Below are positions 48,661-58,345 of a stretch of DNA of 64,000 nt, one piece after another (position 1 is the first letter of the stretch; each line of letters starts with the position of its first letter). The stretch comes from Stictocephala bisonia (lineage: Eukaryota; Arthropoda; Insecta; Hemiptera; Membracidae). The notes beneath the pieces are model-generated. The model had not been told where the DNA came from, did not search any database, and worked only from the letters and a program-made list of their open reading frames with translations. Made by a program: the position numbers and the translations under genes. The stretch lies in assembly GCA_035578905.1 (NCBI GenBank), contig JAQJVL010002149.1, positions 54,262-118,261 on the forward strand, written 5' to 3'.

Positions 48661-48980
48661 CTTAAAGTAACAGCGAGTTTCTCTTCTGGAGTAATACTAT
48701 CCCTCATCTCAGTGTCTTGTTTTAAAATCTTAACTTTTACCATGGATAGCAGTTTCTCAAAAGAAGATATCGACATTCTATAATATTCAAAAAACTTGTC
48801 TGGATACTTCTTGAGAGTACTATGTAAAAGCACAAATTTCCCCTTCGTTAACCTGTCACTTACAATTGGATGAGTCCAATATTTCCTTTTGCGACGACGA
48901 TATCGACGACGGCGAACAACCAACAACGCACACAAAGCATTCACTGCATTTTTTTTAAAACTTAGTTTATATGGATTCAT
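48661..48980 (-). CDS. Harbinger DDE transposase, exon 1
   Basis: I place the start at the first in-frame ATG, 48980-48978. The frame is open further upstream to 49031, but only from a GTG. The exon encodes a basic N-terminus (VVRRRRYRRRKRKYW) followed by helical sequence typical of the region before the HARBI1 catalytic domain, ending EKLAVTL. The donor is AAG/GTAAGC, with GT at 48660-48659. Splicing to 47409 keeps one frame for a protein of about 400 residues, somewhat longer than the roughly 350 usual for HARBI1. The start lies just inside the right inverted repeat. Confidence 0.9.
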
Positions 48981-49127
48981 GTTTGCTGCTACGTTCACTA
49001 AAGCAAGTATGTGAATGAGCCGGTTTTCCACGCGTGGCGTGTGGCCGGGCTTAGTGGCGGGATTTCAAGCAGCGGGAATACAAGCTACAAACCTGCGTGA
49101 AAAAACGCACGTGTGGCCGTAGCCTTA

Positions 49128-49489
49128 GTCTGATTGTGGACGCCGGTACGTAGACTGGAGAGGAAGGTGGGAGGACGAGACGTCTGTAATGTACTCAATG
49201 TACACCGACGAATATTTCTCCCAATTGATCAGTCGCTAAAAGAAAGAAATGGCGACAAGAAAATGATTATGGGAGAGGACCACTGAAGATTGAAAACTTG
49301 CTGAAGCGGTATCTTCAGTTTCTTTAATTAAAGTCTCTCCTAGCTGATCGGCTGCTTGATATCTCCTGCGAACACGTCGCACCAGAACTACAGCTCAGGG
49401 GTTGCTAGTCTATGAAGATACTGGAAAATTCCGAGACAGATCCGTATGCCTGAGTACAGATCTCGATTTTCTTTAACTTCTTTAACTCT
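49128..49489. other. Non-coding stretch next to the transposon
   Basis: Host sequence right of the TTA duplication; no gene seen. Confidence 0.4.
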
Positions 49490-49830
49490 GGATTATTTAC
49501 CATTGGGCCAGAAGTACAGTGAGAGGGAATGCGAGCCAAGATGGCCGTGCCCGAGCACCGAGCACAATGTATGGAAGGAAAGGTCGTTGAAGTGCGTGGC
49601 GCGCGACACCGGCACGCCAATTGGTGCGGCGTTGCCACATGGTGCACTACACCACTCTATATATAGGATAATGCCGGTGATAATCAGTGTTGCCACGTAT
49701 ACGACCGGACCCACGCCCGCCACCAGACACCACCTGGCGGACCCGACTCTTGTCGATCTACCAGAGGCCTCAGCTAATCGTTGCGGTTTAGACTTCTGTG
49801 TGAAGCCACAAGAAGGAAATACGAGCATTT
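49490..49830. promoter_or_regulatory. GC-rich patch, possible promoter
   Basis: It contains GCCAAGATGGCC (49533-49544), GTGCGGCGTTGCCACATGGTG (49624-49644) and, about 20 bp on, a TATATATAG box. This is close in content and order to the patch at 44080-44345. A pair of promoters, or two copies of one GC-rich repeat, would both explain this. Open frames on both strands are not accepted as genes. Confidence 0.3.
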
Positions 49831-50499
49831 CCGGACAAGGCCCTGTATTTTGATCAAAGAGCTGTTTTAAATCAGTTTTCCAAACCAGAGCCGTGTAGCC
49901 AATCCATGAAACATATATGCGTCAAAAATAAGTCATGAATGCCGTTTTCTTACATATACACAACGATAGTGCATTGGTTGTAAATGCTAAAACCTTTGAG
50001 TTAGCTAGGAACGTCTTAAAATTGATGGCAAGAACATATTTATGAATATAGCTTCCATTGGCGATCACAACTTTTAACGGCTAGCTAACCATGGGAGAGG
50101 AAGCGAAGGATTTGAAAGTAGCGATAGTACTGCTCACTTTCTTCGCGTGTTTTATCATTCATTTGGTATAACCCCTACTTTGTTGCTACACAGCATTAGG
50201 TGTAATTTTGTACGTGAGGAAAAAGAATTAACGAAAAGGTAATATAGAAGGTCGGTATTTATCGTAACAATTAATAATAACAAGTTATAAGCCAGGCGAG
50301 TTTTAAGCTCAGTACCGCTCACAGGAACTAAGGAGTTTCTGAAACTCCATTCTAAAAGAGTAAGTAACAAACTAACATTGGAATATTTTACTAGCAAAAG
50401 GGGTTTAAAATGAAATGTTTAATTTATTTGCAGTGTGGGCATAATAAAATCCTTCATAGATATACTAACAACGGTAAAACGTAAATGTGTAATATTGTT
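49831..50499. other. Non-coding stretch
   Basis: No supported gene or repeat. Confidence 0.4.
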
Positions 50500-50845
50500 C
50501 TATGGAGCAAAGCAAGATGGCGGATTAGGTGACACATCATTTAAATGGCCCAGTCACACGATAGTGTTCTGCGCACGCTGATCCAAACTAGTTACGACTG
50601 TTCACCAACTGTTCGTCGGTCAGTCAAGTGTTCAGTTGTACTCGATTCGATTCGATCGATAAGAAGACATGTTGATGACGAAACCAATGGACGGCGTCAA
50701 CAAGGAGGTTAGGTATTTCGAAACCGCGGAGAGGGCAGAGCGGGTGACCAGGTGCTTGGCCCCTCGTGACCTTGTGGTGACCACCTCCCCCCGCACAACT
50801 CGCTACAATAAATCGCGTCCAGCCCACGGCTCCACGCCATCTTGA
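50500..50845 (+). promoter_or_regulatory. Possible promoter with a 58-codon ORF
   Basis: AAGCAAGATGGCGG (50510-50523) is followed by several TCAGT-like initiator motifs (about 50620-50637), a CGATTCGATTCGATCGATAA tract, and an ATG at 50669 that opens 58 codons to a TGA at 50843. The peptide starts MLMTKPMDGVNKEVRYF and uses more G/C at third positions than the surroundings. A GAG/GTTAGG site after codon 13 could be a donor, making this a first coding exon. I do not recognise the peptide, so gene status is unproven. Confidence 0.25.
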
Positions 50846-51490
50846 CATCACCTCCATCGGTGGTGATGGCTGCACGTACATCTGTTACAAATTCCCTATT
50901 AGAACAGAGAGAACGTAGTTTGAAATAATCTACAAAGGGGGGAGTACGTGGAAATGTGAAATAAAATGGCACTTGCAGTTCGACTCGCCAAATGTTTCTT
51001 CACTGGAGACCGTACCAGGACCTCGCCTAGGCTTAGTACATCACACCTACAGATTTGTAAGCACTCTCTTGCCTCCCAACAGATTGGAGCTGTCGGTAAC
51101 GGTCGGCCACTGGCTCCCAACAACAGGCCTCTTCCTGTCACTTCCCCTCCCCTTCCCTTCATCATCACTTCATCGTATTATTGCTACAACTGACTGCACA
51201 AAAACATTCCTATTTAGTACTCGACAATAATCGACTCTAATCTTCAACATGGACACTATAAATAATTGTAGAATTTTGTTTAACAATTACCAATTACTCC
51301 ACTCTCAAGTTCCACAACTCAAATCAGATTAATTTCCAAGAAACGTTTTCAAAAGTTCTTACATGTCTGTAATGCACTTACTATGTAGGCTGGAACGAAA
51401 TTGTGGAAAACTTGATAAAACCAATAATGTAAAAAAAAAAAAAATAATTCAATAGAGACAATATACTCGGTAATGTGAGAGGCCACTCAC

Positions 51491-51529
51491 TTTATGTCGA
51501 ACAGCCGCAATACAGTCCCCTGCCGCCAT
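51491..51529 (-). other. Candidate first coding exon (13 codons)
   Basis: On the minus strand TCAAGATGGCGGCAGG gives an ATG in a classic start-site context. Thirteen codons (MAAGDCIAAVRHK) run to a good donor, AAA/GTGAGT at 51490. The same frame stays open upstream to about 51615. It lies on the same strand as the Tousled-like kinase exon but downstream of it, so an alternative promoter or an unrelated gene would be needed. Chance cannot be excluded. Confidence 0.2.
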
Positions 51530-51615
51530 CTTGATTTCCATCCACTTCCAATAACTCTCAAAGAAGCGGCCATTCTCTTCACGTAAACAGTACGCCTCAC
51601 CATAGCCTTATAAAT

Positions 51616-53396
51616 AAAGTATAATTAAAGAGCAAAAATATTAAATGACTCTGTTTTTCTTCCCTCTTATTGAACATATTTTATGGATTTATTTAATTAA
51701 TACCACCATACATATCTGAAATTTATTACTTTGATTTGACGTAACAAAAGCTATCAATTAAAACACGAACAACTTGCTTATTTTCAAAATGTAAAATCAC
51801 GTAAAGGCCACTTACTAAATAAGTACTTCAGAGTACTGAGTGTGTCAAATGATGTTTTAGGCATATTCAAAATTATTTCATTCTGTGCCAAGAACTTTTT
51901 TGTTTTATTTTATTTATTTTTTTTTTTTTTCAAAAACAATATATGGCATGTTTTTATCACGGTCAATAAACATTCTTTTTACGAAAAATTAGTGTTTTTG
52001 TAACAGATATTAGTGGTTCATAGATATATATCAACAAAGCTTAATATGAAAATGCTTAATGAAAAATCTTCTACAGAAGATCATATATTTTTTCTTCGGT
52101 GAGACACTTATATCCACCCTGTTTTGTGACTATTGACTAATTTTAACAGTATTGTGATCAGAGGTCTACTGTGTTAATGCAATTATTGATCAATTCCAAA
52201 GGCATAGATCGATACACAGACAATCAATATACAGACGCTCAAAATGCCAGTCTTTTTTGAATTGTGTATTTCGGGTGTAAGTAATGTTAACTTTCGAGGT
52301 AGTCGTTCTACACACAGGTACCAAGATCACTATAATCTACTATGAAAATAACTATACGCCGACCTCTGCAATTCGAAATACAATCTCTATGATTCGAAAC
52401 CAATTTGTATCAAAACCTCTGCAATTTCTGATGAAATGGTTTTGTCCTTGATATTTGAATGAGGGAGACTATATTGTTCACAGATATTTTCTTAAACGGA
52501 GTAGACAATATGAATACACATGAAAGGTGTTGTATCTGAATGGGTGGGTGGCACTTACGGTCTTTTAGCGGACATTCTGGCGAGATAATCGATTCAACAA
52601 ATATCAACATTAGAGATTGGTAGAAATTATATAAGTAGGTCAAAAGATGTGTGTTGTTGTAGGATTCAAAAGAATTTAAAAACAACGTGAGAAAGGATAT
52701 GATTCTTCGTTAGAGGTATGATTGAAAAGTGCATAATAACCCACTATTGGTAGGAGCAATATTAGTGAGTGCAATGAATACTTGAAAAGTACACAAAAAC
52801 AAATTCACTGAGTTAGATCGAGTACCCTTCCAGGGTTATCAGGCGACGAAAAAACGAAGATTATTTTAGCATCGGTATATAAAGTCTACTGAACAAATTC
52901 AACTTAAACTTCCTACACCAGAATGATAACTTGCAACGCATGTTTGAAAGAATCAATTAGAGCATGGTACAAACACATTATAGTCTCTAAGTGGTCTTTA
53001 AAATTAAATTCACACTTTTTAACATTTTTCATATGCGTATCTGAAAAATGAAACTGTCGGGTGGTGTATAAAAATAGTCCAACTTAACACCAAAAGCTAA
53101 CTATACACATATTGCATTGTGTTATAGGGAAGTCTATGAGCGTCGTTCGCTCTAACAGGATACGATTTCTACACGTTTGTAGTGAAAGAGAAGGAGCACC
53201 AGTGTTGATCCTTTGTTGAATTCCCTATAGACTGGCGCAGTGTGACAACAACGCTCAGTCCACAAACGCTCGCCACGCTGCAGAGCGGACAGTCCACAAA
53301 CTACAGAAATAAACTTGACAGAGAGACGAACAATCTACACATGATTAGTTTATCTGTGATCAATACATTACAAGTAGATTAGCGGATTATACTGAC
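51616..53396. other. Probable intron sequence
   Basis: No exon could be supported between the candidate above and the kinase exon. I looked on the minus strand for later Tousled-like kinase exons and found none. An 18-nt AG-to-GTAAGT interval near 52560 (minus) gives a stop in the required phase. Confidence 0.4.
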
Positions 53397-53485
53397 CCGA
53401 GCACCGAGGAAACGCGCTTCCAGCAGCTCTTGTTTTCTGGGGTCTAGGGCAGCTTGGAAGTGGTGTTCCATCTTCACGCCAGCGC
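53397..53485 (-). CDS. Tlk: Tousled-like kinase, N-terminal exon
   Basis: The 89-nt exon is bounded on the minus strand by the acceptor ATGTTGCAG (53494-53486) and the donor CGG/GTCAGT (53396-53391). It enters after the first base of a codon and ends on a codon boundary. It encodes AGVKMEHHFQAALDPRKQEL and then LEARFLGAR. The segment LDPR(R/K)QELLEARF is a conserved block near the N-terminus of Tousled-like kinases, nuclear serine/threonine kinases that phosphorylate the Asf1 histone chaperone during chromatin assembly (family knowledge). The coiled-coil and kinase domain are not in the window. The internal Met could be a start for one isoform. Local CpG and codon use are clearly unlike the flanking AT-rich DNA. 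Confidence 0.85.
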
Positions 53486-53879
53486 CTGCAACATAGCATC
53501 ACCTTGTTACTACATGTTGCAACATGTACCAGCATGTAGAATAACTTTGAGATAATGCTCGACCCTTTGTAAAATTATATTATAATATTAGTCAAAATCC
53601 ATATATTGACACGATTAACTAATAAGTTAATACAGAATGGTTTACTGAGTACAAGGTGTTATTGAAATTTGTACATATTATTGACATCAAGAAAGACATC
53701 GGATTTGGAATGAAATTCTGAGTAGGGTAGGGAAAGATTTGGAAGGATTCTGTTAACTGTTGAGTATGGTTATGAAGAAAAATTTGAAAGAGCCTTACAA
53801 CTATAACTATGAATCTTCAGATAGGAAGGAATTTATTATTTAGAATACGAGGATTTAAGTAGTGAAAAAAACAAATAAC

Positions 53880-55295
53880 TACGAAAGGTTTCTTACAAAG
53901 ACAATACATCAGATAGGGCAAATAGCTCTGTTGAAGACGGAATTATGTTTGATACCAGAATGACATGAGACTGCCGAAAGGTTACTTACAGGGAAATTAC
54001 GTAAGTTTGAGTAAATACCTCTGTTGAAGACGGAATTATGTTTGACACGAGAATGACGGAAGGTTTCTTACAGAAAAATTACATCAGGTTGAGTAAATAT
54101 CTCTGTTGAGGATGGAATTATGTTTAACAACAGAATGACATGATACTGCCTAAAGGTTTCTTTCAGGGATATTACGTAAGTTTGAGTAAATACCTCTGTT
54201 GAAGACGGAATTATGTTTGACACGAGAATGACATGAGACTGCCGAAAGGTTTCTTGCAGGGAAATTACGTAAGTTTGAGTGAATACCTGTTCCAGACGGA
54301 ATTGTTTGACACGAGAATGACATGAGACTGCCTAAAGGTTTCTTACAGGGAAATTACGTAAGTTTGAGTAAATACCTCTGTTGAAGACGGAATTGTTTGA
54401 CACGAGAATGACATGAGACTGCCGAAAGGTTTCTTACAGGGAAATTACGTCACGTTGAGTAAATATCTCTGTTGAGGATGGAATTGTGTTTAACAACAAA
54501 ATGACATGAGACTGCCGAAAGGTTTCTTACAGGGAAATTACGTAAGGTTGAGTAAATATCTCTGTTGAAGATGGAATTATGTTTAACAACAGAATAAAAT
54601 GAGACTGCCGTAAGGTTTCTTACAGGGAAATTACGTAAGTCTGAGTAAATACCTCTGTTGAAGACGGAATTATGTTTGACACGAGATTGACAAGAGACTG
54701 CCGGAAGGTTTCTTACAGGGAAATTACGTAAGTCTGAGTAAATACCTCTGTTGAAGACGGAATTATGTTTGACACGAGATTGCCAGAAGGTTTCTTACAG
54801 GGAAATGACGTCAGGTTGAGTAAATACCTCTGTTGAAGACGGAATTATGTTTAACAACAGAATAAAATGAGACTGCCGTAAGGTTTCTTACAGGAAAATT
54901 ACGTCAGGTCGAGTAAATGTCTCTGTTGGATTGGAATTATGTCTGACACCAGAATGACATGAGACTGCCGAAAGGTTTCATACAGGGAAATTACGTCAGG
55001 TTGAGTAAATATCTCTGTTGAAAACGGAATTATGTTTGACACGAGACTGCCAAAGGTTTCTTACAGGGAAATGACGTCATGTTGATTAAATATCTCTGTT
55101 GAGGATAGAATTATGTTTGACACCAGAATGACATGAGACTGCCGAAAGGTATCTTACAGGGAAATGACGTCAGGTTGAGTAAATATCTCAACTGTTGAGG
55201 ATAGAATTATGTTTGACACTAGAATGACATGAGACTGCCGAAAGGTTTCTTACAGGAAAATTACGTCAGGTTAGGCAAATTGATGACAGAATTAA
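53880..55295. repeat. About 93-bp tandem array, roughly 15-16 copies
   Basis: Units share CTCTGTTGAAGACGGAATTA, TGTTTGACACGAGAATGACA, TGAGACTGCCGAAAGGTTTC and TTACAGGGAAATTACGTAAG. The spacing is 77-99 bp because of small indels. Copies fall into sub-families (GACGGAATTATG versus GATGGAATTG; CGTAAGT versus CGTCAGG). The array begins about 400 bp upstream of the kinase exon in that gene's sense, so it is probably intronic. It is too indel-rich to code for protein. Confidence 0.93.
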
Positions 55296-55680
55296 GTTTC
55301 TGAGCTATATGTGACTTATATCTAGTGACTTTTCATTCAATGCCAATAACCGTCTGAATAGGAGGGCCTGTTGCTGGGTAAGACATTCACAACAAAACGA
55401 TCAGAAATATATTAATTTAATATACCTATTACGGATTAAATGTTTTTTTACAACGTAAGAGATACATTTGGCTGCAGAGAAATTTCTTTCTAGGAATTGG
55501 GGAAATGTCTCCGACTGACGAGTACCGCCCTGTAGAGAGGCTCCTTTCCAACTTGTTGTGGTAGAGTTACATATTAAGATTAAAAGCAAGTGCTCCTGAT
55601 TTAGAAAATGCGCCAAACAGAGTAGAGCTTTCTGGTAAGTAATGGATGAAGGGGCAACATAACCAGGTAGACATGAGAAT

Positions 55681-55907
55681 AAATTAAATGATAAATATAA
55701 TAAAGTACCCTTTTATTCATTTTTATAAAAATATATTACCGGTTTCGGCTCTTAGGCCATCTTCAGATAGATCTGAAGATGGCCTATTCATTTTTTATTA
55801 TTTTATTCATTTTTATATATTTTTATAAAAATGAATAAAAGGGTACTTTATTATATTTATCATTTAATTTATTAAAATAGTAGCCCTAACGTGAACTAGT
55901 TTATACA
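55681..55907 (-). mobile_element. Foldback retroinsert with 13-bp target duplication
   Basis: The insert is flanked by direct repeats TAGACATGAGAAT at 55668-55680 and 55908-55920. Inside, a 57-60-bp arm (AATTAAATGATAAATATAAT, AAAGTACCCTTTTATTC and so on) is repeated in inverse from about 55812 to 55873. Between the arms the minus strand reads CTGAAGATGGCC TAAGAGCC GAAACCGG, a hairpin ending in GAAAC; a second partial copy of the hairpin segment makes a small palindrome around ATCTGAAGAT. Similar CTGAAGATGGC...GAAACCGG sequences are, to my memory, common at ends of arthropod retroelements, possibly Penelope-like. That assignment is inference. Confidence 0.75.
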
Positions 55908-55920
55908 TAGACATGAGAAT

Positions 55921-57110
55921 GTTTATTACTTGGCACTGACGAGAGAATTGACTCAAATAAACATCCCCACTTATAGTGAAGGATAGGATGCTAACCAATG
56001 GAGACGCAACTTCTAATTGATGACGATATTCTTACTATATCTATATTCATGATGAAGGTTGTAACTGGTGAGAAGCTCTTATTAGCCGATTTAAAACTAT
56101 GACAGAAACATTTTTAGCACAATTAAGATGAATATAATATTCAAATATTAGCACTGCAAGAGAAAAGAATGAAAAACGAGAACACCGGGGATTTAGGCAG
56201 TTATCAATGTTTCAAAAGTAAAAATCCTTAAAAGATTTGTAAGAAAAAAAATCCTAAATTCTCTTACATGAGCTTCTAAATTCCTGAACACAAAGTTACA
56301 AAATATGGAAAAATGAAGAGAAGTTTAATTTAAATAACTCAACGAATTTATACAGAACTGGATCTTGGAATTAAGTCCTAAGGTACAACACAAACTGATA
56401 TTTCAAATTGGGCAAAATAGTTTTGATTGGAAAGTTTGACAGAGACTCAAAAGAAAAAGAACCTGAACTACTTGGTCTAATGAAGCAAAGAGAGCTCATT
56501 CAATAAGAATGAAAAATAAATGTAGGCACAAAGAAGAGCCAACTCTTGAAAACAGCGTCGACGGTTCTTCCCAGGTCCAATTGGACCCATACGTGAATAA
56601 TAATAGAAACAAAGGTGTACATAGACTGCTACAAAATGGAGATGCAACTTATGACTGGTGATCATAATCTTTCCATAGTTAAACTATGACGAATTTTGGA
56701 AACTATAAAAAGCTTAAGACTTGAAACTTGACGCCAGATAGGACGACAGAGTGGAGAGAGGCTGCTGCCAAATAGAGACTCTGACTGGTGATGATAATCT
56801 TCCCATATTTATAGTTATGATGAATTTTGAAACTTGTATACAACTTAACACTAAAAAGTAGAAGGTGAAAGGATACCAACGTTACTTTTTTAGAGTGGAG
56901 ATACGTTGATAACTATGATACTTATGATAATCTTGAAGATTGTAAAATGATTATGACCGGAAACTAGAAGATAGATTGAAAACATTGCTCCTTACAGAGT
57001 GGAGATAGGCTGCTGCCCAACGAAGACACAACTTATGGCTGGTGATGATAACCTGCCCATGACGAATATTGAAAATTGCAAGTAGCTTCAGCCCAGAAAC
57101 TGGATAGACT
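55921..57110. repeat. Degenerate tandem repeat of about 130 bp
   Basis: Recurring blocks are (A/C)AATGGAGA(C/T)GCAACTT, GACTGGTGAT(G/C)ATAATCTT(T/C)CCCAT, and CTATGACGAATTTTGGAAACT, followed by AGAGTGGAGA. The clearest copies start near 55998, 56634, 56765, 56890 and 57010. Divergence is high and 56050-56600 is barely recognisable, so this is an old array. No coding sequence is supported. Confidence 0.6.
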
Positions 57111-57639
57111 CCTTGCTTCTCAAAGAGAAGCTTGATAGTTGTATCTTCTCAGAACTGTTTTTTGCGAGGGACGGTATTTCTAGTACAGAGGAGATTACAC
57201 AGAGTATAACATTGTAATAGATCACTTCATCTCTAGTTAGTATTTTTGTATGACCAGTTGGAAGACCGCCAGTTCTAGAAGATTTCTCTTTTCCTCCAGT
57301 TTAGTGAGGCGATGCCAATAAAAAGCTAAAAAATGTGTAATACTTATTCAGTTAGAATTCCAATTTTGTAAACTTTTATTATAACAACATACTTATTTAA
57401 AGATATTTTCTTTAAAGCATCTTCTTGACCACTGGACACTTCATCCATGTTCCCATGGATGATAGGTGTTCCACCGACATAAGACGAAAAGTTGGTCTTT
57501 AGATACCATTCCCTTATTATATTCACAACACACGACCACATTTTGATGAAATACAACTAGATATATACTAACAAAACCAAAAACGATTATACGCTCTAAA
57601 ATATGCGGTAACAAGTACAGAAGAGGAGATGCGGTGAAT
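57111..57639. other. Non-coding stretch
   Basis: No supported gene. Confidence 0.4.
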
Positions 57640-57830
57640 GTGGTTGTGAGATCGATAACAGGCCCGGAGTGTAAAGGTCAGTCTAAGGGTGTGCGGCAGT
57701 GATAACTCGCGTGTTCCACCCCCTTTCCATCGGTGCCACAGCACACACAGGGTAGCTATCACACTGCATGATTGGCCACGTCGCCATGGCGACCGACAGA
57801 CTTCCTCGCCCACGACCTGCAGTCACCCTT
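57640..57830 (-). promoter_or_regulatory. GC-rich patch upstream of the kinase exon
   Basis: On the minus strand this patch has GTCGCCATGGCGACGTGGCC, an inverted GTCGCC/GGCGAC around an ATG, then CCAATCATGC. It lies about 4.2 kb upstream of the Tousled-like kinase exon in that gene's sense. It could be a promoter or first exon. The frame from this ATG runs about 34 codons and matches nothing I recognise. Confidence 0.25.
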
Positions 57831-58209
57831 GTTAACAAGGATACTAGAAAAACTAATGTAACAGCGAACAGGTTGTGAACGAGAGGGGCTTTAATTTTGT
57901 ACAGCACGGAAAAATTATGTTTGCTTAGTAGAACGTACCAAACCACAATTTCCTCTCTGGAAATATAATGTACAACAGTGTACTCTAAAAAACAAAACTG
58001 CCACTGTTACCGAACATCTGTGCTGGTTTTAAACATGATATTGGGCCACAAATATGCAGTATAAATCTATGTTGAGTGTAATAACGTTTCAACATGAATT
58101 CTATTAAATCGGTGCTTCTTGTTGCCGTATCGGATTACGTTAGAGCGCACCTTGCACCACGTAAGCTCAAGGGTTTGAGTGTGTCGAACCTCAGAGACGA
58201 AATAAGTAA
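57831..58209. other. Non-coding stretch
   Basis: No supported gene. Confidence 0.35.
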
Positions 58210-58345
58210 AACAGAGGTCGCATCCAAGGTGTCGAGTATTAAGGGAATTGGGGTGAAGTTCTCCAGTTCACCATGCGGATGGCAGAGCCTGCACCGTTGT
58301 CGGTACCTCCCATTTCCCCCTCCAAACCCTCAAGAACAATCGTAT
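58210..58345. repeat. Dispersed repeat related to 12470-12620
   Basis: Shares ACAGAGGTCGCATCCAA, GTTCTCCAGTTC(A/G)CCA and CCCTCAA with the earlier copy, in the same order and orientation. An 84-residue frame over it is not conserved in the other copy. Confidence 0.55.

Larger units (their letters stand above)
45909..49124. mobile_element. Complete PIF/Harbinger DNA transposon (3216 bp)
   Basis: Perfect 41-bp terminal inverted repeats occupy 45909-45949 (starting GGCTACGGCCACACGTGCG) and 49084-49124. Each is followed outward by TTA (45906-45908 and 49125-49127), the 3-bp target duplication typical of this superfamily. GGCCACACG-type subterminal repeats occur just inside both ends. The element encodes the two proteins expected of the superfamily, a DDE transposase and a MADF/Myb-like protein, on opposite strands with interleaved exons. 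Identical ends and an open transposase point to recent activity. The partner gene appears frameshifted. Confidence 0.95.

Noticed and set aside
52560..52580. A further Tousled-like kinase micro-exon on the minus strand.
   Set aside because: The interval between the AG and GTAAGT sites would introduce a stop in the phase set by the preceding exon.
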